64,000 bases of DNA from WTJO01 sp965660165. Lineage in GTDB: Bacteria > Pseudomonadota > Alphaproteobacteria > Puniceispirillales > Puniceispirillaceae. The stretch's first letter is position 1, and the number at the start of each line of letters is the position of its first letter. The stretch lies in NCBI GenBank assembly GCA_965660165.1, contig CBFHYU010000006.1, positions 20,014 to 84,013 of the forward strand. The letters are read 5' to 3'. The notes below the pieces were generated by a model, which was not told the DNA's origin, did no database searches, and saw only the letters and a program-made list of their open reading frames with translations. This document shows positions 45,331-54,826 of this stretch, piece by piece. The position numbers and the translations under genes were made by a program.

Positions 45331-46365
45331 ATGACAGAACAGATGATGACCGCCGCCTTTTATCGCGGCAATAGACGCTTTAGTGTTGAACAGATTAAAA
45401 AACCTACCCCTGCCGCAAATGAGGTATCTATTCGCATTGCCTATTGCGGTATTTGCGGAACAGATATGCATGTGTTTCATGGCAATATGGATGGGCGAGT
45501 TGGCTTTGAGCGTGTTATCGGCCATGAAATGTCAGGCATCATTGACAGTGTGGGTGAACAGGTAACAGGGCTAACAGCAGGTCAGCGGGTTGTTGTCAGA
45601 CCGCTTGATCATTGTGGCGACTGCCCTGCCTGTAATGCAGGGCATGAACATATCTGTCATAAGCTGAAATTTTTGGGGCTAGATACAGATGGCGCAATGC
45701 AGGAATATTGGTGTGTGCCAGCCCATACTGTGCATACCTTACCTGATGAAATTCGTATGGATCATGCCGCCCTTATTGAACCTGTTGCTGTTGCTTGTCA
45801 TGATGTCAGGCTGTCTCGGCTAACAGCAGGTGAAGATGTGGTAGTGATTGGTGGCGGACCTATTGGCGTTTTGGTGGCGATGGTTGCCCGTGATGCAGGC
45901 GGCAAGGTGGTGATTTCCGAAGTAAACCCTCATCGGCTGGAGATTGCCAAAACGCTTGGCTTTGACACTATCAACCCGCTGGAAACAGATTTGGCAGAGG
46001 CCGTAAATAGCCGCACAGCCAGCAAAGGGGCTGATGTGGTATTTGAGGTCTCAGGCACACAAGCTGGCGCAGATTGCATGACAGCCATAGCCAGTACCAG
46101 AGGCAGAATTGTAATGGTCGCTATTCATGCCAACAAGCCGCAGGTCGATATGTTTCAGTTCTTCTGGCGTGAGCTTGAGCTGATAGGGGTGCGTGTCTAT
46201 GAAAAAGAAGATTATGAAAAGGCCATCTCAATCATTGTGAATGGCGGCATTGATGCAGATACCATCATCACAGATGTAAGCGCACTTAACGATATCCAGT
46301 CTGCCTTTGATACGCTGGAGTCAAATCCCACTGCCCTGAAAAGCGTTATTAAGGTAGGAGCATAA
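45331..46365 (+). CDS. zinc-dependent alcohol dehydrogenase (MDR family)
   Basis: A 344-residue medium-chain dehydrogenase. The catalytic zinc site is C42 (GICGTDMH) with the GHE pair at 65-66; the structural zinc site is C95, C98, C101 and C109. The nucleotide fold has GGGPIG near 175. Relatives act on L-threonine, sorbitol, galactonate or gulonate. An AAGGAA site precedes the ATG, and the next gene begins 1 base after its stop. In this operon it most likely oxidises a sugar acid. Confidence 0.9.
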   Translation: MTEQMMTAAFYRGNRRFSVEQIKKPTPAANEVSIRIAYCGICGTDMHVFHGNMDGRVGFERVIGHEMSGIIDSVGEQVTGLTAGQRVVVRPLDHCGDCPACNAGHEHICHKLKFLGLDTDGAMQEYWCVPAHTVHTLPDEIRMDHAALIEPVAVACHDVRLSRLTAGEDVVVIGGGPIGVLVAMVARDAGGKVVISEVNPHRLEIAKTLGFDTINPLETDLAEAVNSRTASKGADVVFEVSGTQAGADCMTAIASTRGRIVMVAIHANKPQVDMFQFFWRELELIGVRVYEKEDYEKAISIIVNGGIDADTIITDVSALNDIQSAFDTLESNPTALKSVIKVGA

Positions 46366-46366
46366 T

Positions 46367-47137
46367 ATGTCTATTGCGTCATTGTTTGATTTAACTGGAA
46401 AAACAGCGCTGGTAACAGGCGCAAAGCGCGGAATTGGCCGAGCTATGGCAGAAGCATTGGCACAAGCAGGTGCCGATATTATTGGCGTAAGCGCAAGCTT
46501 AGATCCTGACAATAGCGAGGTTGGCACTGCTATTACTAATATGGGGCGCTCATTTACTGGCTATGGGGTTGATTTCTCAGATAGAGACGCCTTGCTTGGC
46601 TTTACTGAGATGCTGGCATCCACGCAAATTGTGCCTGATATTCTGATCAATAATGCAGGCACCATCAAACGCCACCCTGCTGCAGAGCATCCAACTGAAT
46701 GGTGGGATGAGGTAATAGAGGTCAATTTATCGTCACAATTTCTGATTAGCCGCGAAATTGGCAGGCATATGATAGAACGAGGTTCTGGAAAAATCATTTT
46801 CACCGCATCACTGTTAACCTATCAGGGCGGAATCACAGTGCCTGGCTATTCTGCCTCAAAGGGCGGTATTGGCCAGCTTACCAAAGCACTTGCAAATGAA
46901 TGGGCAGGCAAAGGGGTGAATGTTAATGCTATCGCACCAGGATATGTAGCCACAGATAATACAGAAGCACTGCGCAATGATACAGCGCGCTATCAGGCGA
47001 TTTTAGAGCGTATCCCGCAAGGCAGATGGGGCACCCCAGAAGATTTTGCAGGGCCTGCTGTGTTTTTATCCTCTGCAGCCTCTGATTATGTAAATGGCGA
47101 AATTCTGACCGTTGATGGCGGCTGGATGGGACGGTAA
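46367..47137 (+). CDS. SDR family oxidoreductase, KduD-like
   Basis: A 256-residue classical short-chain dehydrogenase with TGAKRGIG at 17-24, NNAG at 95-98 and the S148/Y161/K165 triad (YSASKGG). It resembles 2-deoxy-D-gluconate 3-dehydrogenase (KduD) and related keto-deoxy-sugar-acid dehydrogenases, notably in the SSAASDYVNGEILTVDGGW C-terminus. TAGGAG precedes the ATG by 7 bases. Its place after an acid-sugar dehydratase and a zinc dehydrogenase supports a sugar-acid role. Confidence 0.88.
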   Translation: MSIASLFDLTGKTALVTGAKRGIGRAMAEALAQAGADIIGVSASLDPDNSEVGTAITNMGRSFTGYGVDFSDRDALLGFTEMLASTQIVPDILINNAGTIKRHPAAEHPTEWWDEVIEVNLSSQFLISREIGRHMIERGSGKIIFTASLLTYQGGITVPGYSASKGGIGQLTKALANEWAGKGVNVNAIAPGYVATDNTEALRNDTARYQAILERIPQGRWGTPEDFAGPAVFLSSAASDYVNGEILTVDGGWMGR

Positions 47138-47175
47138 TCAGGCCGTTTTATTACCAAAAGAACTGGATTAAGCGC

Positions 47176-48162
47176 GTGCAAAAAAAGATGATCGTAATGG
47201 GAGCAGGCTTGATTGGCAAACGCCATATTGAGCAAATTTCTGCGCACCCAGACTGCCATCTGGTGGCGGTAATTGAACCAAACACTAGCCTTCATAACGA
47301 TACTGACATCACCTATCTGTCTGATATAGACGAGGTTGACGAGGCGATTGATGGTGTCGTCATTGCCACGCCTACTGGTTTACATTTTGAACATGCTATC
47401 GCCGCCGCAGATAGAGGCTGGCACATGCTTATTGAAAAGCCTGTATGCGCCTCGCCAGAACAGGCATCCGCGCTAGCCGACTATCTTGAAGGCAAATCTC
47501 TGGTCTGCCTTATTGGTCATCACAGGCGCTATCATAATAGTATTGCTGTTCTGAAACATGCGATTACAGAAGGCATGATTGGCCAGCCTGTTGGCTCAAG
47601 CCTGATATGGTCAGTGCGCAAGCCTGACGCCTATTTTGCAGGGAATTGGCGCCAGTCAGACGGAAGCCCAATCATGATCAATATCATTCATGATGTTGAT
47701 TTGATGCGCTTTGTGCTTGGCGATATTGACGAGATTACTGGCTTTGGGTCTGCGGCAACCAGAGCGCAAGGGCGTGTTGAAACAGGGGCTTTGGCGCTTC
47801 GCTTTGCCTCTGGTGTATGTGGCACTATACTTTTTTCAGATGCCGCACCTAGCCCATGGGGGTTTGAAGCAGGCACAGCAGAAAACCCCAATATCGCACC
47901 CAGCCATCAAGATATGTGGTGGATAACAGGCACTAAGGCAAGCATTAGCTTTCCCTCGCTTACCCTTTGGTCAGCGTCAGATAGCTGGGGGCAGGCACAA
48001 TCTAGAACATCTCTGCCCTATCAGCCAACTATCCCGCTAACCGCCCAGCTTGAGCATTTTTGCGATGCAATTTCTGGCAAGACTGCCCCTATGATAACAG
48101 TGGCAGATGCGGCGCGCTCGCTTGACATCACTTTTCAAATAGAACAAATGCTGGCCAAATAG
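47176..48162 (+). CDS. Gfo/Idh/MocA family oxidoreductase
   Basis: A 328-residue NAD(P)-dependent dehydrogenase: N-terminal Rossmann fold with GAGLIG at 9-14 and the LIEKPV motif (lysine at about 95), then the mixed-sheet substrate domain with HHRRYHNSI and NIIHDVDLMRFV, giving the usual Asp/His catalytic pair. It appears to start at GTG 47176 (GGATTAAG upstream); an in-frame ATG at 47188 is the alternative. It ends the rightward sugar-acid operon. The substrate is probably a polyol or sugar acid. Confidence 0.87.
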   Translation: MQKKMIVMGAGLIGKRHIEQISAHPDCHLVAVIEPNTSLHNDTDITYLSDIDEVDEAIDGVVIATPTGLHFEHAIAAADRGWHMLIEKPVCASPEQASALADYLEGKSLVCLIGHHRRYHNSIAVLKHAITEGMIGQPVGSSLIWSVRKPDAYFAGNWRQSDGSPIMINIIHDVDLMRFVLGDIDEITGFGSAATRAQGRVETGALALRFASGVCGTILFSDAAPSPWGFEAGTAENPNIAPSHQDMWWITGTKASISFPSLTLWSASDSWGQAQSRTSLPYQPTIPLTAQLEHFCDAISGKTAPMITVADAARSLDITFQIEQMLAK

Positions 48163-48202
48163 ACTTAAGGCTGGCCAGATTAGTAGGCTAGCCTGCGTGA
48201 TA

Positions 48203-49102
48203 TTAGCGGTTTGGCAACACCCGTGTCTCTCTGAACCAAATCACCAGACCAGACGCCACAACTATTGTGCCGCCTATCAATGTCCATTTATCTGGCAGAT
48301 GATCAAAAATCAGATATGACCAGATGGTTAGGAATAGAATAAAGGAATAACCAAAGGGCATCAGAATTGAGGTAGCGGCAAACCGATGCGCTTGGGTAAG
48401 CAATTGATGGCCTGCCCAACCAAAAATACCAAGTGACACCATAATCGCCCAATCTTTGATAGAGGCAGGGTGTTCCCAATAGATCACAGCGAAGGGCAAC
48501 AGACAAAACGTGCCTACCGCACCTGAATAAAACTGCATCATATCTGTACTAACCTGCCCTGCATATTTGCGGGTAAGTAGCGCATATAGGGCAAAACAGA
48601 ACGCCCCCCCAAGCGATAATAATGCTGCCCAGTGAAAGCTTTCATCAAATGGGCGTATGGCAATGATTACCCCTGCAAATCCAAACAACACGGCTGTCCA
48701 TCTAAATAGCCCTACCTTTTCAGCCAGCATAGGCTGTGACAGCATACAGGCCATTAACGGCGCCGAAAATAAAATAGTCGATGTCAGCGTTAAGGGCAGA
48801 TATGTCACGGCAAAAAAATTCAAAATCGTTGAGCCCATCAACAATGAGCCTCTGAATGCCAACACAGGCGCATAAGAGGATCGCACAGACGAAATTTCAT
48901 GACTGCGGATTAAGATAATGCTTGAAACTAAAAAATGAGGGGCATAGCGCATAAAAGCAAGTTGAGCCGCAGGTAGGCCAAGCACCCCTAACCATTTTGC
49001 TCCCACATCAATGAAAGAGAATAGCAAATAGGCGCCTACCATCAGGCTAATCCCAAGAGCCACCTTTTCCTGTCGGCCAGGAACAGCAATCATTTCAGCC
49101 AT
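48203..49102 (-). CDS. EamA/DMT superfamily transporter
   Basis: A 299-residue, ten-helix drug/metabolite transporter made of two EamA repeats (about 18-145 and 155-290). It has the first-repeat FIDVGAKWLGVLGLPAAQLAFMRY and the usual IRPF loop in the middle. It may export a metabolite or amino acid. It is convergent with the Gfo/Idh gene and co-directional with the UxaA-like gene 60 bases upstream. Confidence 0.87.
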   Translation of the reverse strand: MAEMIAVPGRQEKVALGISLMVGAYLLFSFIDVGAKWLGVLGLPAAQLAFMRYAPHFLVSSIILIRSHEISSVRSSYAPVLAFRGSLLMGSTILNFFAVTYLPLTLTSTILFSAPLMACMLSQPMLAEKVGLFRWTAVLFGFAGVIIAIRPFDESFHWAALLSLGGAFCFALYALLTRKYAGQVSTDMMQFYSGAVGTFCLLPFAVIYWEHPASIKDWAIMVSLGIFGWAGHQLLTQAHRFAATSILMPFGYSFILFLTIWSYLIFDHLPDKWTLIGGTIVVASGLVIWFRETRVLPNR

Positions 49103-49164
49103 TTAGCCTGCTTTTCAGCTATCATAAAACATCCCATATCATTCCCCCGCTTCAGCAAAAAAGG

Positions 49165-50676
49165 CTACATAGTTGCACCAATTTGCCATGGCACAAATTC
49201 ATAATCACCCAATCCTTGAGCCTCTGATTTAGACTGCTTGCCAGAGGCAACCTCAAGCAGCATCTTGTAAATTTCTGTGCCTTTTTCTTCCACTGATTTG
49301 CCTTCGGTTAGGATTTCGCCAGCATTTATATCCATATCAGCTATCAGCTTTTCATACATTTGGGTGTTTGTAGCAATTTTTACACAAGGAGATGGTTTTG
49401 AGCCAAAAGCAGACCCTCGCCCTGTTGTGAAGGTAACCAAATTACACCCGCTTGCTATCTGGCCAGTGACAGAGGCAGGATCATAGCCAGGTGAATCCAT
49501 AAAGGTAAAGCCTCTAGCTGTGACAGGCTCAGCATATTTATATACGCCTGTTAGCGGTGTGGTGCCGCCTTTTGCGGCTGCCCCAAGCGATTTTTCCAAA
49601 ATTGTTGTCAGCCCGCCCTTTTTATTACCTGGACTTGGGTTATTATCCATAGACCCTAAATTTCGGGCGGTGTAATCTTCCCACCATCTAATACGCTCAA
49701 CCAGTGTCTTACCGACCTTCTCATCTATTGCCCGTCTGGTCAAAAGGTGCTCTGCGCCATATATTTCAGGGGTTTCTGCTAGCACGGCTGTGCCGCCTTG
49801 TGCTACCAGCAAATCTGCGGCATAGCCAAGCGCAGGATTGGCCGTAATGCCAGACAGCGCATCAGAACCACCACATTGTAAGGCTACCATCAACTCAGAG
49901 GCTGGCACTTCTTCTCGCTTGGTGCGGTTTACCTCTGGCAGCATCTCACGCACCATCGCAATACCCTGTTCCACTGTTTTTGCCAGCCCGTTCGTATCCT
50001 GAATATTCATAGCCTTGAATAACGGGCCTTGTTTGATGCCGTAGGCCTCTAACAGCCAATCAATTTGGTTCATCTCACAGCCAAGACCAACCAGAATAAC
50101 ACCCCCATGATTAGGGTTTTTGGCATACCCCCACATCACACGTTGCAAGGCTTCAAATCCTTCCCCTTGACCTGCCATGCCGCACCCTGTGCCATGCACA
50201 AAAGCAACTACCCCGTCAACATTAGGGTATTTGGCTAGCTCTTCAGGACCAAAGGCAGACGCTATCATGCGAGCGGCAGTAGCTGAACAATTCACAGAGG
50301 TCAAAATGCCAATATAATTGCGTGTTCCCACCTTGCCAGAAGCGCGGCGATATCCCATAAAACTGTCACGGGTTATGGCTGGCGCAACTGGTCTTAGATC
50401 AGTAGCAAATTCATAATCAACATCTGTGTTTCTAAATTCAACATTATGGCTATGCACATGATCGCCCGCCGCAATATCGGTGGATGCATAGCCGATAATC
50501 TGGGCATATTTGCGAATAGCCTCGCCTGTTGCAATATCACGGCTGGCAAATTTATGATTGCGGGGAATAATCTGCTGGGCGCTGACCTGCTCTGCAAGCT
50601 CTCCTACCTCAAGAGTGCGAGTAGCGGTAATAACATTATCTGACGCATCCAGCCTGATAAACGAAGAAACAGACAT
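49165..50676 (-). CDS. UxaA/GarD family hydro-lyase (altronate or galactarate dehydratase-like)
   Basis: A 503-residue acid-sugar dehydratase with the two-part layout of UxaA: an N-terminal SAF domain (to about 95, with HVHSHNVEF) and a C-terminal body (from GYRRASGKVGTRNYIG). Conserved cysteines lie in VNCSATA, HGTGCGM, GLGCEMNQ and LQCGGSD, expected to hold iron. It would dehydrate altronate, galactarate or a similar acid to the 2-keto-3-deoxy acid. The related sulfolactate lyase SuyAB has the same two parts as separate proteins; the fused form and size here favour altronate dehydratase. GAGG precedes the ATG by 7 bases. Confidence 0.88.
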   Translation of the reverse strand: MSVSSFIRLDASDNVITATRTLEVGELAEQVSAQQIIPRNHKFASRDIATGEAIRKYAQIIGYASTDIAAGDHVHSHNVEFRNTDVDYEFATDLRPVAPAITRDSFMGYRRASGKVGTRNYIGILTSVNCSATAARMIASAFGPEELAKYPNVDGVVAFVHGTGCGMAGQGEGFEALQRVMWGYAKNPNHGGVILVGLGCEMNQIDWLLEAYGIKQGPLFKAMNIQDTNGLAKTVEQGIAMVREMLPEVNRTKREEVPASELMVALQCGGSDALSGITANPALGYAADLLVAQGGTAVLAETPEIYGAEHLLTRRAIDEKVGKTLVERIRWWEDYTARNLGSMDNNPSPGNKKGGLTTILEKSLGAAAKGGTTPLTGVYKYAEPVTARGFTFMDSPGYDPASVTGQIASGCNLVTFTTGRGSAFGSKPSPCVKIATNTQMYEKLIADMDINAGEILTEGKSVEEKGTEIYKMLLEVASGKQSKSEAQGLGDYEFVPWQIGATM

Positions 50677-50757
50677 AATTTGACCTCTAATTTTGTATAA
50701 AAAGACTGCTAGCGCCCACGGCCGATAGTTGGTTGCAATACTTTTTACCTGTGATAA

Positions 50758-51711
50758 TTATGCGCAGAATGGCGCGGTTGAATCCCATCTATGAATAGGT
50801 ATATGGGCGGCAGGCGCTAATCTGGCGCGGGCATCTTCCCACATCTGTTTCCATAGCCGCCAATCATGAAGCTCAGCTTCAGGATTATTGCGAGAACGTG
50901 CTACAAATTCGGGAAAATGACTTCTACCTGAAGGCTGGCCTGTTTTATGAAAGCGAATATCAAATGACCAGCGAAACTTGTCAGAATGATTTACCAACGA
51001 GCTATGCGGCGTTAGCGGATGAAATAGCACAATCCCGCCAGACCCAACAGGAAGCGGCACTGCCTTGCTATAATCAATAAAACCATCTGCAATGGCTGTT
51101 TGTGATTTGGCACAATGAGGCACTAATGCTGAATCTGGCTGTTTTGGTATTACCTGAAGACAGCCATTTTCTTCGGTAGCATCTGTTACCGCAATCCAGA
51201 CAGTCAACATATCTGTATTATCTGCCTCTTCATGTGCAACCCCTCTATCTTGATGCCAGTCTGTATAGGTCACATGCGCGCGTATTTCATCATCATCTAG
51301 CTTTGGCGCTGGTGGTTTCAGCCTGACATGCTGAATAGGTGTTGAACTAAGCTCGTCCCCCAAAATTGACGAGACAACATCCAGCAATCTAGAATCTGTT
51401 ATCATATCAAATACAGCAGGACCAAAATGCATTGGTGTATCCGCTGTTACCTTATCGCCTGGCAACGAGATATCAAGTGACTGAAACCAGTCACACCCTG
51501 CCTTATAGGATGCTTCTAGCTGGTCAAAAAAATCTGCATCTGCTGGCAGAGCAGGCATTGTGCCATCTGCGACCCAACCCGCCACAAGCCCATCAAGCAG
51601 GGCTTCATATTCTTGTTTGACAGGCTGAATTATCTGCGACTGGTCAAGAATATTTTCCAGCACCAGATAGCCATTTTGATCAAAAAACTGTTTTTGTTCA
51701 GCTGAAAGCAT
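50758..51711 (-). CDS. phytanoyl-CoA dioxygenase (PhyH) family protein
   Basis: A 317-residue Fe(II)/2-oxoglutarate oxygenase. The iron triad is H153 and D155 (DWHQDRG) and H236 (PLTPHSSL); R247 (KFRWSFDIRF) should bind 2-oxoglutarate. The N-terminal FFDQNGYLVLEN is the standard PhyH opening. AGGAGG lies 9 bases before the ATG. Substrates in bacteria range from hydroxylated amino acids to phosphonates and sugars, so none can be given. It lies between the UxaA-like gene and the divergent cycloisomerase-like gene. Confidence 0.88.
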   Translation of the reverse strand: MLSAEQKQFFDQNGYLVLENILDQSQIIQPVKQEYEALLDGLVAGWVADGTMPALPADADFFDQLEASYKAGCDWFQSLDISLPGDKVTADTPMHFGPAVFDMITDSRLLDVVSSILGDELSSTPIQHVRLKPPAPKLDDDEIRAHVTYTDWHQDRGVAHEEADNTDMLTVWIAVTDATEENGCLQVIPKQPDSALVPHCAKSQTAIADGFIDYSKAVPLPVGSGGIVLFHPLTPHSSLVNHSDKFRWSFDIRFHKTGQPSGRSHFPEFVARSRNNPEAELHDWRLWKQMWEDARARLAPAAHIPIHRWDSTAPFCA

Positions 51712-51882
51712 ATTATGTGCCCTCCTGCTTCTAGGCAGTTCATAACGATATGAGAAGGAATTCCTAATGTTAATTAAGCGCCAGTTTATTTCATCATGTC
51801 AATTCAAATCACACCTTGAATGTTCAGATATTTTTGCTCACACTATCGTAAGCGCCACATCTGTTTGAGAAGGTATCTATTG

Positions 51883-53028
51883 ATGAACATCACGTCTGTA
51901 AATATTCATATTTTACAGTCTGAGCTTGACACCCCCTTTGCCTTTTCACAAGGCTGGGTGGATAAGCGCTCAGCAACATTGGTTGAAATCACAACTGATA
52001 CGGGCATCACAGGCTGGGGAGAAGCCTTTTGTCAGGGGCTTGAAACACCGCAGATTGCAGCAGCTGCCATAGAACATTGTTTTGCCCCTCTTATCCTGTC
52101 AAAAAATCCACTGGACACTGAAACATTATGGTTTGAGATGTATCATCGCTCGCGTGATTTTGGGCGTAAAGGTGCCGTGATGGCGGCTATTAGCGCGATA
52201 GATATTGCACTTTGGGATATTGCTGGAAAATATTATAACCAGCCAATCTATCAGCTTCTTGGCGGCGCTATGCGCACAGATATTCAGCCCTATGCCACTG
52301 GCTTTTACCGCATTTCTGGCCAGAATGAAGCAGATAGGCTTGCCGAAGAAGCGCAGACCCATTTTGATAATGGTTTTCTGTCTATGAAAGTCAAACTTGG
52401 CTTTGGGGTAAAAGATGATATTGCTGTGATACAGGCAATCGCAAAAGCCATGCAGGGCAAAGATATTGAGCTGATGGTTGATACCAATCATGGCTATGGC
52501 CGAATAGAAGCGCTTGAGCTAGGCCATGCACTCGCCGAATTTGGCTTGCGCTGGTATGAAGAGCCTGTTGCCCCTGAAGATATTGCAGGCTATGCCGAAT
52601 TACGTTCACGCCTGCCAATGGCAATAGCAGGCGGTGAGAATGAACATAGCCTTTATGGCTTCAAATCACTTTTTGAAGCAGGCGCTGTTGATATTGTCCA
52701 ACCAGATATTGGCTCATGCGGCGGGTTTACAGCCGCCCGCCATATTCAGATATTGGCGCAAGCGTTTGGCATTGAGGTAAATCCCCATGTCTGGGGAAGT
52801 GCGGTTGCGCAAGCCGCCTCTCTACAATGGATAGCGGCATTGCCTACAACCCATCATGCATTATTTGCCCGCCAGCCTATTTTAGAATATGACCAGTCTA
52901 GCCACCCCTTCAGACAGCAATTAACAGATGCACCTGTCAAGATGGAACAGGGGCGCGTAGCTATTTCAGGCGCGCCCGGACTTGGCATTTCAATCATCCA
53001 AGATACGGTTGATGCCTATCGCATTTGA
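51883..53028 (+). CDS. enolase-superfamily enzyme resembling D-galactarolactone cycloisomerase
   Basis: A 381-residue mandelate racemase-subgroup enzyme. K169 and K171 (SMKVKLGFG), metal ligands D200 (VDTNHGY), E226 (YEEP) and E252 (GGENEH), and H302 (NPHVWGS) form the active site. Throughout, notably in ISAIDIALWDIAGK, QPDIGSCGGF and NPFRQ, it follows Agrobacterium Gci, which opens galactarolactone to 3-deoxy-2-keto-hexarate. Uronate dehydrogenase (37.3 kb) makes that lactone. I start at ATG 51883 (AAGG 9 bases before it), not at the ATG at 51820. Confidence 0.85.
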   Translation: MNITSVNIHILQSELDTPFAFSQGWVDKRSATLVEITTDTGITGWGEAFCQGLETPQIAAAAIEHCFAPLILSKNPLDTETLWFEMYHRSRDFGRKGAVMAAISAIDIALWDIAGKYYNQPIYQLLGGAMRTDIQPYATGFYRISGQNEADRLAEEAQTHFDNGFLSMKVKLGFGVKDDIAVIQAIAKAMQGKDIELMVDTNHGYGRIEALELGHALAEFGLRWYEEPVAPEDIAGYAELRSRLPMAIAGGENEHSLYGFKSLFEAGAVDIVQPDIGSCGGFTAARHIQILAQAFGIEVNPHVWGSAVAQAASLQWIAALPTTHHALFARQPILEYDQSSHPFRQQLTDAPVKMEQGRVAISGAPGLGISIIQDTVDAYRI

Positions 53029-53040
53029 TAGCTAAGGGCT

Positions 53041-53904
53041 CTAGGCGAAATGTGCTTTGAATTTGTCAATGCACAGCCTGAAGCCAGCTTCAAAATCACC
53101 ATTTCCAGGATGATAGACAGATTCAAAGCTGATAACACCATCATAATTATCTGACCGTAAGGCATCTGCAAGGGGCTGGAACTGATCTGCTAGCTGGCCA
53201 TGCCCCATCTGCCTGACTTCCAATGTTGCGCGCGGTGTATCTACCTTAACATCCTTAATATGGATATGACCAATATAGCCGTCTTTTGCCTCTTCATAGC
53301 CATCTGGATAGGCTGTCTCGTGGCACCAGCAATTATTGGCAGGATCCCACAAGATTTTCAGCACATCCTTCGCATCAAGATCATCTATCAATTTGCGGCC
53401 AGTATAGTTTGAATTGACCATTGTGCCATTGCCTGTCTCAACTACCAGCACAACCCCCTCAGCTTTTGCAAGCTCAACAGCAGGGGCAATAAGCGGCAAC
53501 ATTGCATCCCATGCGCCATGCGCCACATTCCATTTTTCTGCACCATTCAGCCCAAATAGAATTTGCTCTTTTTTCGGTGTCATAATCCGTACCAGAGGCG
53601 AGCCAACAATATGCGCCATCTCGATAACCCGTTTCAGCGCATCCATATGGGTGGTATGAAGCGGATTATTAGGCGTATCTGTTTTTGACATGCCTGCAAA
53701 AATATGACGGCTTAGACAGGATACTGGCTTGCCCCTATCCCGAAGCAACATATCTATCTCTTTGATCTGGGCGGCTGAATGATCCCCCACCTCATGCTCG
53801 CCCACAAATTGCAATTCGGCATATTCAAGCCCGAATTCGTCCATGACATTGACACAATGAGCAAGGTCACGGCTAATACCATCACAAATAACCCCTAATT
53901 TCAT
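53041..53904 (-). CDS. sugar phosphate isomerase/epimerase family TIM-barrel protein
   Basis: A 287-residue AP-endonuclease-2-type barrel. Likely metal ligands lie in LVVETGNG (Glu), LWDPANN (Asp), GHIHIKDV (His) and ISFES (Glu), the order of xylose isomerase-like epimerases. AGGAG precedes the ATG by 8 bases. It is convergent with the cycloisomerase-like gene and follows the hydroxyacid dehydrogenase gene (34 bases), forming a two-gene unit. It probably isomerises a ketose or keto-acid of the nearby sugar-acid pathways. Confidence 0.85.
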   Translation of the reverse strand: MKLGVICDGISRDLAHCVNVMDEFGLEYAELQFVGEHEVGDHSAAQIKEIDMLLRDRGKPVSCLSRHIFAGMSKTDTPNNPLHTTHMDALKRVIEMAHIVGSPLVRIMTPKKEQILFGLNGAEKWNVAHGAWDAMLPLIAPAVELAKAEGVVLVVETGNGTMVNSNYTGRKLIDDLDAKDVLKILWDPANNCWCHETAYPDGYEEAKDGYIGHIHIKDVKVDTPRATLEVRQMGHGQLADQFQPLADALRSDNYDGVISFESVYHPGNGDFEAGFRLCIDKFKAHFA

Positions 53905-53938
53905 CTCATTCTCTCCTAATTTTTTTTGTCAGCTGGCA

Positions 53939-54826
53939 TTATCTATGCAATTCAGCGCCAACAGCCTCTTCCATTATTTTGGTGCAAATCCAATTATCTC
54001 CATCTGGATATTTTGCCTTGCCCATCGTAAATAATTGCATTGCGGTTGCAGCTGTAAATAACGGCACACCAAGCTCTTCAGCCATATCAAGCGAGATCGT
54101 CAAATCCTTATGCATGGTAGTGATAACAGACCCTGTGCCTGTAAATCTTCTGTCAATAATATGCTCAAGTGCTGTGTTGATAACACCGCACCCTGCGCCA
54201 GAGGTGCTGATCACATCATATAACACCTGACCAGATACACCTGCCTTTGCTGCTAATGCTGCCGCTTCAAAGGTAGCTGAAAAGGCAGACCCAATAATGG
54301 CTTGCAGACAGGATTTCATCACCTGCCCATCACCTGGCTTTGTGCCAACATGGTGGATAGTTGCTGATACAGCCTGCATTACTGGTTTTGCTGTTTGCAT
54401 CAGCGCATCAGGGGCAGCGGCCATCATTGTCAATGTGCCATTCTGGGCGCCTGGAAATCCGCCTGAAACAGGGCTGTCTATCAATGCAAGGCCTGTATCG
54501 CTCATCGCTATTTCTAGGGCACGCACCTCTGATGGTTTAATGGTGGCGGTAAGAATAATGATGCCGCCCTTTGCCATTGTGCGCGCAAGGCCTGTCTCAC
54601 CCATTACCACCTCATGCACCTGAGCGCCATTCATCACCATCACAAATACAATATCTGCATCCTGCCCCACCTCAGCAGGGTTTTGTTTTGCATTGCCTCC
54701 TAGCTCTGCAAACTGTGCCATTCGAGCTGGGCTTAGATCATAGCCAGAAGTCTCAAACCCGTTTGCGATTAGATTTTTTGCCAGTCCTGAGCCCATATCA
54801 CCAAGACCAATTACACCTGTTTTCAT
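53939..54826 (-). CDS. NAD(P)-dependent beta-hydroxyacid dehydrogenase (HIBADH/GarR/LtnD-like)
   Basis: A 295-residue dehydrogenase with GLGDMG at 7-12, the substrate loop SPVSGGFPGAQNGTLT (118-132) and the catalytic K171. The residue four positions later is Gln (Q175) where this family usually has Asn, a small departure that could alter substrate choice. Members include tartronate semialdehyde reductase and L-threonate dehydrogenase, both acid-sugar enzymes that pair with TIM-barrel isomerases like the next gene. AGGAG precedes the ATG. Confidence 0.87.
   Translation of the reverse strand: MKTGVIGLGDMGSGLAKNLIANGFETSGYDLSPARMAQFAELGGNAKQNPAEVGQDADIVFVMVMNGAQVHEVVMGETGLARTMAKGGIIILTATIKPSEVRALEIAMSDTGLALIDSPVSGGFPGAQNGTLTMMAAAPDALMQTAKPVMQAVSATIHHVGTKPGDGQVMKSCLQAIIGSAFSATFEAAALAAKAGVSGQVLYDVISTSGAGCGVINTALEHIIDRRFTGTGSVITTMHKDLTISLDMAEELGVPLFTAATAMQLFTMGKAKYPDGDNWICTKIMEEAVGAELHR

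Noticed and set aside
49165..50676. Fused sulfolactate sulfo-lyase (SuyAB) completing the DHPS pathway
   Set aside because: SuyA and SuyB are normally separate; the fused 503-residue form is typical of UxaA, and the gene lies among sugar-acid genes several kb from the HpsN-like operon.
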